Below are positions 1-8,943 of a DNA stretch of 17,904 nt, in pieces. The stretch is taken from NCBI GenBank assembly GCA_016199605.1, contig JACQGJ010000693.1:1-17904 (forward strand), given 5' to 3'. A program made the translations under genes and the position numbers. Position 1 is the stretch's first letter; the number at the start of each line of letters is the position of its first letter. This DNA comes from Armatimonadota bacterium. GTDB taxonomy: Bacteria; Armatimonadota; Abditibacteriia; CG2-30-59-28. The notes under the pieces are model-generated. The model saw only the letters and a program-made list of their open reading frames with translations. It was not told the origin of the DNA and made no database searches.

Positions 1-2
1 CG

Positions 3-2957
3 TCGGGCGCGGGAAAGCTGAGGGTCTGGAAGAAAGACGACCGGAGTGAGACCACCCCGCTGACGTGGGACCTCTCCACCGTAAGCCAGCCGGGAACTTT
101 GTGGGTGGAAGGCCTCGCCGCCAGCGATGCGGTAGGCGACCAGGTGCTTGAGGCGACGTATGACTGGTGCATTCACCTGGACGACAACGTGCAAGCGACG
201 GTAGAACCGAGGGAAGGGGATTCGGAGGCGGTCCTCAAGATTCTCCAGAAGAAGCGGTCGGGCACAGGGTTCATCTACTCCTGGGCGTCCGGGGACCTCA
301 GCAACTGGGTCTACCCAGTGGTGGAAGTGAAGGTCGCTCCGGGAGAGCAGTTGGTTGCGCCGGAGAGCGGCGTGTTGCACCTGCGGGTGGAGGAGGACTC
401 CAGTCTTCATGCCTGGGCGGACCGGCACTTTGATATCGCCGTTCTCTTGAACGACACCACCGGGTGGTGGAAGCGGACGAGCGCGTGCGGTCAGCCCGAA
501 ACGTGGGAGCCGCTGGAAGGGAACGAGCGCGTCACCGACAGCAATAAGGACGGCGCGTCGGCACAGGTGTATCGCTGGGACGGATTTCTCTGGAACACCG
601 TCGCTGCGTTATCGGGGACGGACGTGGACGGTCAAGCGTGCAAGATCCTGGGACACAACGGGCCGCACCTGTTATCTCTCGCCAAACATCCCGCGGGCGG
701 CGGAAGCAGCGAAGACGTCACGGCAGGAGTCTCCTTTCACGAATGGGACCCGACGGTGGGTGGGTGGAAAGATCCATACGCAGTTACGCCCAGCGGTATC
801 AGCCCGACGGTGGCCAACATCACGTTCACCGACGTAAAGACCAACGTCAACGAAGACTATTTCATCTACGATCCGACCGACACGACCCACCCAGAACGGC
901 AGCAACCGCCGTTCAGCTTCAAGATCAACGACGGGGTGAACCAGGGAGGGTATCAGTTCTACATCCCCATGCGGGACACTTCGAACATGACCTGGCCGAC
1001 GGACAGTTATGGCAACCATGTGGGCCCGTACGTTCTGGGTCAGACCGCCGATGGGAATGCGACCGCAACCTGGAACGGGAAACTGGACAACGGCACCGGC
1101 GCGGACGTCACCGATCCCTGCACCTACACCTTCGACATCTGGGTGTGGGAGACTCCGAACATCAACGACTGGTCCGGCAGCCAACTGGTGGATGATAGCC
1201 AGTGGATGAAGTACAACTACTATCTCTGGATACCGGAGAACTATACGGCAAACGGTGAGGTCAAACCGGGGCACGAGCTCTCCTTCGATTATGATGAGGA
1301 GGCGGGTGATGCGGAGAAGGCGTATATTAGCTTTTACTACGAGGATTACTACCACGAAGATCCTCTGGGGAGCCTCGTCTACCTTCTCGACGGCGACTTC
1401 AACGTGAAGGCCGCCTACGCGCAAACCCCGGTGCATGATCGGACACCCTATGAAGGCATCGATATCTACACTCTCACAGATCAGGACAAAGCAGGCGACT
1501 GGCGGGCCATCTTTACGGGCTTTGATAACCACCGTGAGGGGAGACGCGATCATGAGTGGCGGAGGATAGTAGCAATCAATCAACGCACGATGGTGAATGC
1601 CATATCTCTGCGGGAAATATACTTCCTGAAGACTGGACCGGATGACCTGGTCAACCTCAAGGACAGAGACGGTACCGGGCTCCCGGTTGCCGGACGACCG
1701 CATTGGAAGGAAAACAAGATAGCGACCACTTTGGATGACGAGAAGTTCCCTGTCTGTTACCACCGGAGCCAACATTGGTTTGACTTGTCAAAGGCCAGTG
1801 AGCAAGAGGCGACCGGTCTGCAGGCCAAGAAGAGGATCGTGATGAAAGCGAAGTTTGCTGGGAGAGGATGGGTAAGAGTGCGAGTATGTGCCAACGATGA
1901 CACAGTCCTGTTTGGGCCCGTAACGGTCTCGCTCGGAAGTGCCCTTCACACCCTGAAAGATAATATTGGACTCATTCCGAGAACAGTGGACCGGAAGCTG
2001 CTGGAGTTTCGCTGGCAATGGCAACCTCTTGTAGGAATAAATGCGTGGACTGACTTTCCTGTTCGTCCAACCACACGGCATCGGTTGTACGTCCTTAACA
2101 CCGGCAACACTCCGGTGCACGACGCCATGTTCGAACTCGTGCACTTGAGTTGCGGTTGGGCGGCCGGTAAAGCCCAGAAAAAGGACGTGACTGACCTGGA
2201 TCCGCCATCGGACAAGCCGTGGCTTGGTACTCATGTATTTAACGCTATCTGGTATGGTATCAAGCAACTGTCGGTTCCGGTACCCACCTGGGACCGAGTC
2301 ACGAATTCTGTGCAGGAAGATGGTCCCATCTACTATTGGCAGACATCCGAGCAGCCCCCGCTTGGGGTGGCGAAAATGCTCCGAACGAAGAATGGAAGCT
2401 GCGAGGCATGGACGCGGTTTCTAAGAGACATGACGTGGGCCCATGGCATGGTATCGACGGACCCGGTCAACCAGCACCCGGATTGGCAACCTGATGGCGT
2501 TTCAATCACCTACGCCGACCCTTATCCCGCGGGCACATATGACCATCCGACGCGGATTTTGGTGAAGGATTGGAACGCGCCCGGGCAATCACTTACGGTG
2601 GACGACCAATGGATAGAGCATGGCGTAGAATGGATTGAGGCGAACTTGGAGGCAGACGGACTTGTAGCGCAAGGGAATGCGACACCCGCGATGAAGATAT
2701 TCCCCAGCCATGCGATTGTCAGGTTTGCCAACCGCTATTTCGATCCCAGTTACGGGATAAGCGAGACATCAACTAACGATCTAAGAGAGAACCTGAGGAG
2801 ATACGCGCTTAGAGCCATCGCTGGCTTGGCGAAGAACGAGAACCTGACAGCAACCGGCGGGTACACGAGCCTGGAAGCGATTGCGAGCAACGGGACGGAC
2901 AGTATGTTATTCCAGGACCCGATTGGCTATATTAAAGTGCCTCCGCCGACTGAGTAA
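3..2957 (+). CDS. Large exported protein with transglutaminase-like C-terminal half (5' partial)
   Basis: The reading frame is open from the first in-frame codon at base 3, so the gene begins before the window; a TTG at base 99 is only an internal codon. About 984 residues are visible, ending in TAA. The N-terminal part is rich in Trp, Asp, Gly and Thr and looks like extracellular beta-sandwich modules (for example LWVEGLAASDAVGD near the edge). The C-terminal part shows a likely transglutaminase-like (papain-fold) core: Cys in KNGSCEAWTRFL (residue 800 counted from base 3), His in PSHAIVRF (903) and Asp in NRYFDPSYG (914), in the order and spacing typical of the Cys-His-Asp triad. The fold call is my inference from this pattern; activity and substrate are unknown. 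No signal peptide can be seen because the start is missing. The next gene begins within about 50 bases on the same strand, so co-transcription is plausible. Confidence 0.75.
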   Translation, partial: SGAGKLRVWKKDDRSETTPLTWDLSTVSQPGTLWVEGLAASDAVGDQVLEATYDWCIHLDDNVQATVEPREGDSEAVLKILQKKRSGTGFIYSWASGDLSNWVYPVVEVKVAPGEQLVAPESGVLHLRVEEDSSLHAWADRHFDIAVLLNDTTGWWKRTSACGQPETWEPLEGNERVTDSNKDGASAQVYRWDGFLWNTVAALSGTDVDGQACKILGHNGPHLLSLAKHPAGGGSSEDVTAGVSFHEWDPTVGGWKDPYAVTPSGISPTVANITFTDVKTNVNEDYFIYDPTDTTHPERQQPPFSFKINDGVNQGGYQFYIPMRDTSNMTWPTDSYGNHVGPYVLGQTADGNATATWNGKLDNGTGADVTDPCTYTFDIWVWETPNINDWSGSQLVDDSQWMKYNYYLWIPENYTANGEVKPGHELSFDYDEEAGDAEKAYISFYYEDYYHEDPLGSLVYLLDGDFNVKAAYAQTPVHDRTPYEGIDIYTLTDQDKAGDWRAIFTGFDNHREGRRDHEWRRIVAINQRTMVNAISLREIYFLKTGPDDLVNLKDRDGTGLPVAGRPHWKENKIATTLDDEKFPVCYHRSQHWFDLSKASEQEATGLQAKKRIVMKAKFAGRGWVRVRVCANDDTVLFGPVTVSLGSALHTLKDNIGLIPRTVDRKLLEFRWQWQPLVGINAWTDFPVRPTTRHRLYVLNTGNTPVHDAMFELVHLSCGWAAGKAQKKDVTDLDPPSDKPWLGTHVFNAIWYGIKQLSVPVPTWDRVTNSVQEDGPIYYWQTSEQPPLGVAKMLRTKNGSCEAWTRFLRDMTWAHGMVSTDPVNQHPDWQPDGVSITYADPYPAGTYDHPTRILVKDWNAPGQSLTVDDQWIEHGVEWIEANLEADGLVAQGNATPAMKIFPSHAIVRFANRYFDPSYGISETSTNDLRENLRRYALRAIAGLAKNENLTATGGYTSLEAIASNGTDSMLFQDPIGYIKVPPPTE

Positions 2958-3010
2958 CGGTGGAGCACGTCCTGGGCTTGACAGCACTCGAGGTCCATCA
3001 CGGTGTAACG

Positions 3011-4363
3011 ATGACTAGATTCAGATGGTTCAAATCAGTCGAGAAGACGCGGAAAATGCTCTGGCTCTTGATTGCCGGGGCCATTGTAGGCTGGGCAGGC
3101 CTGCGACTAATGCCCAGTCCGTATGGCAAGCCAAGGTGTGTGTTTGGCGTGTCGCGATACACGTACCGTCCACGTCTGGCGGAAACAGATGATGGCGTCA
3201 AGTTGATCTGTCGCAGTCAGGTCACTGGCAAAGCGTTAAAGCGAACGGGCGGGCTCGTCGGGTACGAATGGGCGACTGGTGTGTCTTACGCCCGTTACAA
3301 CTCCGCATCGCGCAAATTCTCAGGGCAGCGGTTGTTAGGGGGGTTGCTAGGTTTCCCGGATGGTTCCCTTGGTGTTGTTCCTGTGAAAGGGGAGAACCTC
3401 TGGTTTTGCTTCGTTCAGTTGCATCAGGGGATTCGTAAGCTGAAGTCATGCACTTGGGATGCTACGCGCAAGACAACTGGCATGATGGATGAAGGTCCCG
3501 ATTCTCACGACATGTCACGGCCAGTTTATTCCGGACTGAACCGAGGGAAGGATATGCCGCATTTCGCGAAGGTGAGAGATTACACCGGCGTTTTGATGTA
3601 CCCCGGCGCCGAGTTCTACGAGGTGCGTGCGTATCCCGCAAAACCATCGGAGTGGTTCGTGGTCGGCGGGGGCGGCACGAATTCATCCAAGGTTTTCATC
3701 ACGAAAACAGAGGACTCGGGTAGGACATGGAATCCCGATCCCCTGCGGAATCTTGAAATGAAAGGTATCTCGCCGTGCATGGCTCCCCGCTCAACTGGAG
3801 GTTACGTGGTGGTGTGCATCCAACGAAGCGTCCCTAAGGCCTCCGACGAACATTGGCCTTCTGAGGCAGAAGATGAAGGAACCACCTTTGAGTTCCCTAA
3901 GTCGCGGGGCTGGTACTTGGAGCGGCGTAACCTGAACCACCTTTCCATTCTCAGATCCGGCAAGGATGTAGGCTTCGGCAAGCAGCAGACGGTCATTCTT
4001 CCGGGATACGCGGCTCTCGGCTGTGACCTCTACTGGGGCAAGGACGGACTTCTCTGGCTCATCTTCAGTGGGATTAAGCTGAAACCGGGTCAAACCATTC
4101 CTGTTGAGCGTCAACTCGGGGCAACAGAGGTTTTCCTGACGCTGTCCAGAGATGAGGGTGTCACATGGGAAGAACCGTATGCCGTAACAAAGCACCGAGG
4201 TCACAAATCTGAACCAACGGTGGTGGTGACCGACAAACTGGTCATCGTGGCCTACACGCTGGAACACATAACCAATGTGCGCCATAGGATCGAATGCGAC
4301 AGGGACAGAGAAGTATGGGCCCTCACCCTGCGGCGAAACTGCCTTCCCTTCGGCGTGGAATGA
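3011..4363 (+). CDS. Membrane-anchored sialidase-like (BNR/Asp-box) protein
   Basis: A 450-residue protein if the ATG at 3011 is used. The frame is open back to a GTG at 2960, and an ATG at 3056 is also possible. I prefer 3011 because it gives a basic N-terminus followed by one hydrophobic segment (MLWLLIAGAIVGWAGLRLM, residues 16-34), as in a signal anchor; no start has a convincing Shine-Dalgarno. Two Asp-box motifs are visible: TEDSGRTW (233-240) and SRDEGVTW (379-386), the S/T-x-D-x-G-x-T-W signature of six-bladed sialidase/BNR propellers. Known members are exo-alpha-sialidases or non-catalytic glycan-binding propellers. I do not see a clear Arg triad, so enzymatic activity is uncertain. 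The protein would sit on the outer face of the cytoplasmic membrane. It ends in TGA and is followed by 191 bases without a recognisable gene. Confidence 0.75.
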   Translation: MTRFRWFKSVEKTRKMLWLLIAGAIVGWAGLRLMPSPYGKPRCVFGVSRYTYRPRLAETDDGVKLICRSQVTGKALKRTGGLVGYEWATGVSYARYNSASRKFSGQRLLGGLLGFPDGSLGVVPVKGENLWFCFVQLHQGIRKLKSCTWDATRKTTGMMDEGPDSHDMSRPVYSGLNRGKDMPHFAKVRDYTGVLMYPGAEFYEVRAYPAKPSEWFVVGGGGTNSSKVFITKTEDSGRTWNPDPLRNLEMKGISPCMAPRSTGGYVVVCIQRSVPKASDEHWPSEAEDEGTTFEFPKSRGWYLERRNLNHLSILRSGKDVGFGKQQTVILPGYAALGCDLYWGKDGLLWLIFSGIKLKPGQTIPVERQLGATEVFLTLSRDEGVTWEEPYAVTKHRGHKSEPTVVVTDKLVIVAYTLEHITNVRHRIECDRDREVWALTLRRNCLPFGVE

Positions 4364-4554
4364 GAGCGGCCAGCGTTTTGCATAGTTGGTGATGGGCCGA
4401 ATTACACGGCTTCACATTCCGTCAATCAGAATGCTTGAGGTCTTGAGGTGGCAAGAGAGAGTAGTGATCTTCCAGTAAGTGGATGATGTCGAATATGCAA
4501 CGTTCTCTGGGGTTGTGTTTCAGTAGAGTGTGCAATCTGAAGGAGTAATGCAAG

Positions 4555-6393
4555 GTGCAAACCTCCCCCTCATCTATCCTCTACATGCTTATAATACCAT
4601 TGACGCTGAGCGAGCTGGGATTGCCCGCGGCGGGCCAGCAGCCTCCATCATACGAGAGTTTTTTTGCCTCCAAGCAATACCGTTCCTACCTCCTCGCCTC
4701 TGAGAAAGTCCTCGCCGAGAAGCCGGTGGAGCAGTTGGCGGTATTCACCGATCTGGTTCGCGTTGCGATGGCCGCGGAGAAGGCGGGGATGCGGAAGGAC
4801 GCGGTGACGTGGCGGATTACGGAGACATTGACGAAGTCTCCCGACGCGATTCGCTACTTCACGGCGACGCAGAAGGTGATGGCGGGTGACTGGAAGGCGA
4901 TGGGAGAATACTTTACCGCGAAAGCCCCGGATTTCGACCAATGGCTACGATGCATTCCGGTGTGGAAGGAGCACGGCTATGAGGAGTTGTCCCGTCTCTT
5001 CTCCGCCGTCGCGGTGCTGGGACCCATGCGCAACCCCGAACAGATGACGCAGCCGCTCATCGACTGGGTTTCCTTCACCGGCAAGGAGCGCAAGTTCCTC
5101 GACGAGTTTCTGCCACCCTACCTGGACAAGGACCCGATGAAGCTACGGGAACTGTGCAACCTGCTGTTCAACCTTTACCAGCGAGGCGGGATGACCCCCG
5201 CAAACGGGGGGAAGGTGAGCGAAGCCCGAGGGGCGGACTTCCTTGACCTGGCCTTGCAGATCGGCAGGAACGTCGGCTTTGTCAGCCTGCGGACGGCGGA
5301 CCTGTTCACCTACGACCGGAGACCGGACGCTCTGAAAGTGCTTCAGGCTGTTGTCGAGCTGCAAAAGGAGAACCTGAAGAACGGCGCTCCCAGCGCGCAA
5401 AGCCCCCGGTCGGAAATCGGGCAGATCGCCGGCAACCTCGCCGACGCCGCGGAGGCGTGCAGCCGTAAAGGCTTCCCCGAGGAGGCGGAGCATATCTACC
5501 TCGACGGTCTTAAGACGGTCCCCGACCCTTTTGCCAACGGTCTTCGCCTCGCCTACTGCAAGCAATTGCGGTGGGAGAAGAACACCGAGGCCCTCACGGC
5601 GAAGCAAACCGGCGCAGATCCTCTCCTCGCCGCCACCGCTCTTCTGGTCGAACAGCAGCTCCCTGAAGCCGCTCGCCTTGCCAACACTGCCGTCCGAAAC
5701 CCCCGTCTCAAAATCCCCAATCGCCTTGCCGCCTGGGGACTCCTTCTGAAAGCCGATCCGTCCGCCGCCCTGGAGGCGGGTCCCGGATTGCTCAAGGAGA
5801 AGCAATCGCGGGAGGAGATGCACTGGATGGGGCTGCAGGTGTGGGACGCCATTGACAGCCTGACCCCCCGCCGGCAGACGCGCACCGGAGCGCCGGAAGT
5901 GTACCGACCTGTCACCGCAGTGAAGGACTGGGCGGTGAAAGCCGCCGGTCTCCTGGAAACGATCGTCAACCGGGACCCGTTCACTCTGCCCGGTCCGGAC
6001 GGGCTCCGGTACGCGGCGGCCTGCGTGTTGGGATTGTCCGGTCAGGACTCAAAGGCCCGGGACCTTCTCGCCAAAGAGGTGGTCTATCAGGTGTCGCCGC
6101 CGAAGACCGGGTGGCTCTTCCCTGCCTTCCAGCAACCATCGGCATTAACCGGCTCCCGGAGTGTCAGCTCTTCCGGCGGAGGCGGAGCACTGGGGATGGG
6201 TCAGACCCCCGCCGCGCCCGGTGGGGCAGGCGCCGCTTCTCCCCCAGGGATGGGTCCCGGTCCGCCGGTCTTGGCCCCCGGCGATCGCTTCAAGCCGCGA
6301 ACCTTCACCGACCCGGCGCCGGGACAATTGGCGTCGCTGACGGAGCACATGGAGAACTACCTTGCGGGCTGGGCGGCGCGGACCGCGCCATAG
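4555..6393 (+). CDS. Exported helical protein of unknown function with Gly/Pro-rich tail
   Basis: A 612-residue protein starting with GTG at 4555, supported by AGGAG at 4541-4545 with 9-base spacing. A nearby ATG at 4548 is out of frame and leads nowhere. The N-terminus has a hydrophobic stretch ending in a plausible signal-peptidase site (LPAAGQ, around residue 28), so the mature protein should be periplasmic or secreted. Residues 30-530 are strongly helical, with alternating Ala/Leu/Glu/Lys segments suggesting TPR-like or other alpha-solenoid repeats, but I cannot align clear 34-residue units. Residues 538-575 form a low-complexity Gly/Ala/Pro/Met linker, followed by a short helical C-terminus. 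I do not recognise the family. Solenoids of this kind usually act as protein-interaction scaffolds, which is inference only. The downstream gene is 213 bases away, so an operon is not obvious. Confidence 0.75.
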   Translation: MQTSPSSILYMLIIPLTLSELGLPAAGQQPPSYESFFASKQYRSYLLASEKVLAEKPVEQLAVFTDLVRVAMAAEKAGMRKDAVTWRITETLTKSPDAIRYFTATQKVMAGDWKAMGEYFTAKAPDFDQWLRCIPVWKEHGYEELSRLFSAVAVLGPMRNPEQMTQPLIDWVSFTGKERKFLDEFLPPYLDKDPMKLRELCNLLFNLYQRGGMTPANGGKVSEARGADFLDLALQIGRNVGFVSLRTADLFTYDRRPDALKVLQAVVELQKENLKNGAPSAQSPRSEIGQIAGNLADAAEACSRKGFPEEAEHIYLDGLKTVPDPFANGLRLAYCKQLRWEKNTEALTAKQTGADPLLAATALLVEQQLPEAARLANTAVRNPRLKIPNRLAAWGLLLKADPSAALEAGPGLLKEKQSREEMHWMGLQVWDAIDSLTPRRQTRTGAPEVYRPVTAVKDWAVKAAGLLETIVNRDPFTLPGPDGLRYAAACVLGLSGQDSKARDLLAKEVVYQVSPPKTGWLFPAFQQPSALTGSRSVSSSGGGGALGMGQTPAAPGGAGAASPPGMGPGPPVLAPGDRFKPRTFTDPAPGQLASLTEHMENYLAGWAARTAP

Positions 6394-6590
6394 CCGCGTG
6401 ATTCCGGTCGCCTTTGCAGCAAAACAGACACACGCGAAGCCTTGGGCGAGTCCGGTCGTTCAGCATGATGATGCTTGAAACAGCGAACGATTCGGCCCCA
6501 ACGGCAACTAATCACCTGAACGAAACGCCACACGAACCCACCAGTGAGGCTTGTCGGTTGAGCGACAGTGCCACGACGACCTTGAACGCA

Positions 6591-6600
6591 GGGAGGTGAT
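6591..6600 (+). promoter_or_regulatory. Strong Shine-Dalgarno of the C39 peptidase gene
   Basis: GGGAGGTGAT lies seven or so bases before the GTG at 6607. It is close to a full complement of the 16S rRNA 3' end and decides the start of the membrane C39 peptidase gene. It also contains the TGA stop (6597-6599) of a short upstream reading frame. Confidence 0.7.
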
Positions 6601-6606
6601 TCTGAA

Positions 6607-7587
6607 GTGCTCGGAGATATTCTTCTGTTCGTTGCCACCGGTGTGAGCATTGGCTTGACAATCTTGCTGGGAGCTCGTCTTCGGTCCGCGCCGCGAAAGG
6701 CCCGACTTTTAGTCCTCCTCGCGGCGTGTGCAGGCTTCGCTGTGGGGACTCTCGACCGCTTGTTTGGCATCGAAACACCGCTGACTAACGTCGTCTACTG
6801 GAAGGTCGGTGGGTCTGGTTGCTTATCTTTGGTTACGTGCCTGCTGTTTCTCTCGTATGCCGCCGTCACCCGTCGCACCCACCCACAGAGGTTGATGGTG
6901 TGGTTTCTCGCCTCGATCGTGACTCTCGTCCTGGTCTTGGTTGGCGGTTCTTCGCTCTTCTGGAGAGCATGGGGGATGAAAGCACTGTCGCGAAAGCCAG
7001 GGCCAGACGGAATACTCAAACAGTCCACAGCGTTCACTTGCGCTCCTGCCGCCGCTGCTATGATGTTGCACTGCTATGGCATTGAGGCGTCAGAAGGGGA
7101 AATGGCATACTACGGTCGCACCAATCTCCTGTTAGGCACTTCGCTCTACGGAGTTGCTCGCGGGTTGCGAAACCGGTACCGATACACTGGTTTCTTCCCT
7201 ACCTATGAACATACGTCACTACGGAGGGCTTCCGAGGTAAGACTCCCCTTCGTCGCCGCCCTTAGTCTTCCTGAGACCGGTCCTCATGCAGTGCTGGTGG
7301 TCGAATATCATCCCAGCGAGGTCGTGGTAGTCGATCCCTACCTCGGCAAGCACAGACGCCTGTCAACTCGTGAGTTCGCAAACGCATTTCTGGGCGATAT
7401 CGTTTCCATACAGTCCACAGGCAGCAGGGACTACTTCTTCCCTGACCGGGGACCAATGTGTGAACTCCTCAAAACACTCCTTCCCGTCGTCAACCTGCTG
7501 CTACGGAGAAACGATGATCTGAGGTATGAATACTACGAGAGAGTTTGGAGGAACGGACCAGACATGTCAATCGAATCGACTACCTGA
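6607..7587 (+). CDS. Membrane-anchored peptidase C39 (papain-fold) protein
   Basis: A 326-residue protein starting with GTG, fixed by a near-perfect Shine-Dalgarno upstream. Four hydrophobic segments (about residues 3-23, 34-52, 69-88 and 96-118) precede a peptidase C39-like domain (about 133-275). The catalytic set is visible: Gln139 and Cys145 in KQSTAFTCAPAAAAMM, with the usual six-residue Q-to-C spacing, His227 in GPHAVLVVEY, and Asp243 in VVVVDPYLGKH. In the C39 family this domain cleaves after double-glycine leaders of bacteriocins and related peptides, normally fused to an ABC exporter. No ABC transporter ATPase and no GG-leader peptide are visible here, so the substrate is unknown. 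After the catalytic domain there is a charged C-terminal tail (YFFPDRGPMCELL onwards). Four membrane helices plus an isolated C39 domain suggest cleavage at or near the membrane. Confidence 0.85.
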   Translation: MLGDILLFVATGVSIGLTILLGARLRSAPRKARLLVLLAACAGFAVGTLDRLFGIETPLTNVVYWKVGGSGCLSLVTCLLFLSYAAVTRRTHPQRLMVWFLASIVTLVLVLVGGSSLFWRAWGMKALSRKPGPDGILKQSTAFTCAPAAAAMMLHCYGIEASEGEMAYYGRTNLLLGTSLYGVARGLRNRYRYTGFFPTYEHTSLRRASEVRLPFVAALSLPETGPHAVLVVEYHPSEVVVVDPYLGKHRRLSTREFANAFLGDIVSIQSTGSRDYFFPDRGPMCELLKTLLPVVNLLLRRNDDLRYEYYERVWRNGPDMSIESTT

Positions 7588-7752
7588 AGGCCCACTTGCT
7601 GTTTACGGACGATCCCCATCGCAGTTCTCGACGGGCCGGGTACGGCATTGCCTAACCGTCTGTCCATCACCTCTCACCTCCTTGGGTAGCTTTCCATCAA
7701 GCCGTTACCGAGATAGAATGGAGCAGCGAATGCATCGGTCGGAGACGAGCGA

Positions 7753-8472
7753 ATGGACAGAAGAATACCCGACTTGTTGGAAGCCTTGAGATCCTGTGAC
7801 GATATCACACCGGCGTTTCACAAAATCGAACGGTGGGCCAAGGAAGGCAACACGGAACTGCTTTGCGAGTTGGCGTCGGCCGCTCTGACGGAGATGGACA
7901 AGGACCTGAACCGCAAATTGTTGATGTCGAGGGTTTGGGAGCATGTTCGCAACGTAATCGCGCTCCGACGGGGGTTTCCTCAAGCATCGGCTACCATCAG
8001 GCTCGCGCATTTGTTGCTGGAAGCGAAGGAACAACCGGAACGGGCCGATGAAGCTCTTCGCGAAATGGCATCCCAGACAGCATTCACCCACTCCCCGAGA
8101 GACCTGAGGAGACTATTTCGTGATTTCACAGATGATCCAGGATCCTCAGAGTTCCTCAACCTTCTCACCCAGGAAATGGTCATCCGCGGAGTGCGGTGTG
8201 ACAAGTTGCCGGAGGTTGCGGAACATGGCGAAAAAGCCAAATCCAAAGGGCATCCTCTGGCCTCTCTTCCATTGCGCCTCACGTCGATTGAGGGGCAAGC
8301 CAAGCGATACGCTCCGAACTACGGCCCCACGGGAGGGTGGGGAATATGGCTCCCCTACTCACCCTATCGGAAGGCCACGAAGGTCGTTCGCATCTCGACG
8401 ACTGCGGCGCCGGTTCGGGCCAAAGAGGTGCGGGGACAGGCGGAAAGCCGCGTCATCGAGTTGGCTTTCTGA
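7753..8472 (+). CDS. DUF6183-like protein, N-terminal part (interrupted by in-frame TGA)
   Basis: Begins with ATG at 7753 after GGAG at 7741-7744 (8-base spacing) and stops at TGA 8470-8472 after 239 residues. The same frame continues without another stop to 8925 and reads as convincing protein, so this is probably the N-terminal two thirds of a 390-residue protein. The visible part is helical (MDRRIPDLLEALRSCDD onwards), with a Lys/Arg/Pro-rich middle before ESRVIELAF at the break. From memory, the overall layout and the C-terminal motifs resemble the uncharacterised DUF6183 family common in Streptomyces. I hold this at moderate confidence. No function is known. The stop could be a real nonsense mutation, an assembly error, or recoding; the nucleotide after TGA is A, and I see no convincing SECIS-like hairpin just downstream. 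Confidence 0.6.
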   Translation: MDRRIPDLLEALRSCDDITPAFHKIERWAKEGNTELLCELASAALTEMDKDLNRKLLMSRVWEHVRNVIALRRGFPQASATIRLAHLLLEAKEQPERADEALREMASQTAFTHSPRDLRRLFRDFTDDPGSSEFLNLLTQEMVIRGVRCDKLPEVAEHGEKAKSKGHPLASLPLRLTSIEGQAKRYAPNYGPTGGWGIWLPYSPYRKATKVVRISTTAAPVRAKEVRGQAESRVIELAF

Positions 8473-8925
8473 AACTGGCGGGAGTCTTACAACTGGAATT
8501 TTGAGCTCAGAGTCTTCACGTTTGACCGTGCTATTGCACCAAGTGAGATAACGTTGCCTTTGCTCATGAGCCTTGGATTGGAGAGTCTGGAGGAGACTGC
8601 GGTGGAACAGATCACAGCCTACCACACAACACCTCCTGATATCTTCAACATCATCTTCTCTCTCTCGGCGTATGGAGGAACATACAGCCGTGAAAAGATG
8701 GGGGCGTACGGCAGACTGGAGGCGTGGCAGTTTATGAGGGGCCTTGTTGGGGTGGAAGCAGAGACGAGCGTGGCCTCTGCTTCCGAATCTGCTGAACGGA
8801 CGACATGGGTTTACTATGAAGCGTCCAATGATAGGTTCCTCCATGCTCTGGTCTGGTTTGGCATGGCAGCACTTCGTCCGGACGGGAGAAGCCTGGTCGT
8901 TCTTGCCGGCTCAGACACAGACTGA
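8473..8925 (+). pseudogene. DUF6183-like protein, C-terminal part (after the in-frame TGA)
   Basis: Directly after the TGA at 8470-8472 the same frame continues as NWRESYNWNFELRVF and runs 150 residues to TGA 8923-8925. It includes AYGRLEAWQFMRGLVG and the ending ALRPDGRSLVVLAGSDTD, which I associate with the C-terminus of DUF6183 proteins. Possible internal starts are TTG 8554 and ATG 8566, but neither has a good ribosome binding site, so independent translation is doubtful. It is best read as the detached C-terminal part of the gene at 7753. If the TGA were a sequencing error, 7753-8925 would be a single intact CDS. Confidence 0.55.
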
Positions 8926-8943
8926 CTCACCGTAGATCATGAT

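Noticed and set aside
672..1775. A 367-codon - strand frame opposite the first gene.
   Set aside because: Antisense shadow; low-complexity Val/Arg-rich translation, no start signal or domain, while the + strand frame reads as a structured protein.
4364..4554. The gap between the sialidase-like gene and the helical protein gene.
   Set aside because: I see no convincing hairpin with a T-run, no small gene and no riboswitch-like element; only the AGGAG ribosome binding site at its end is clear.
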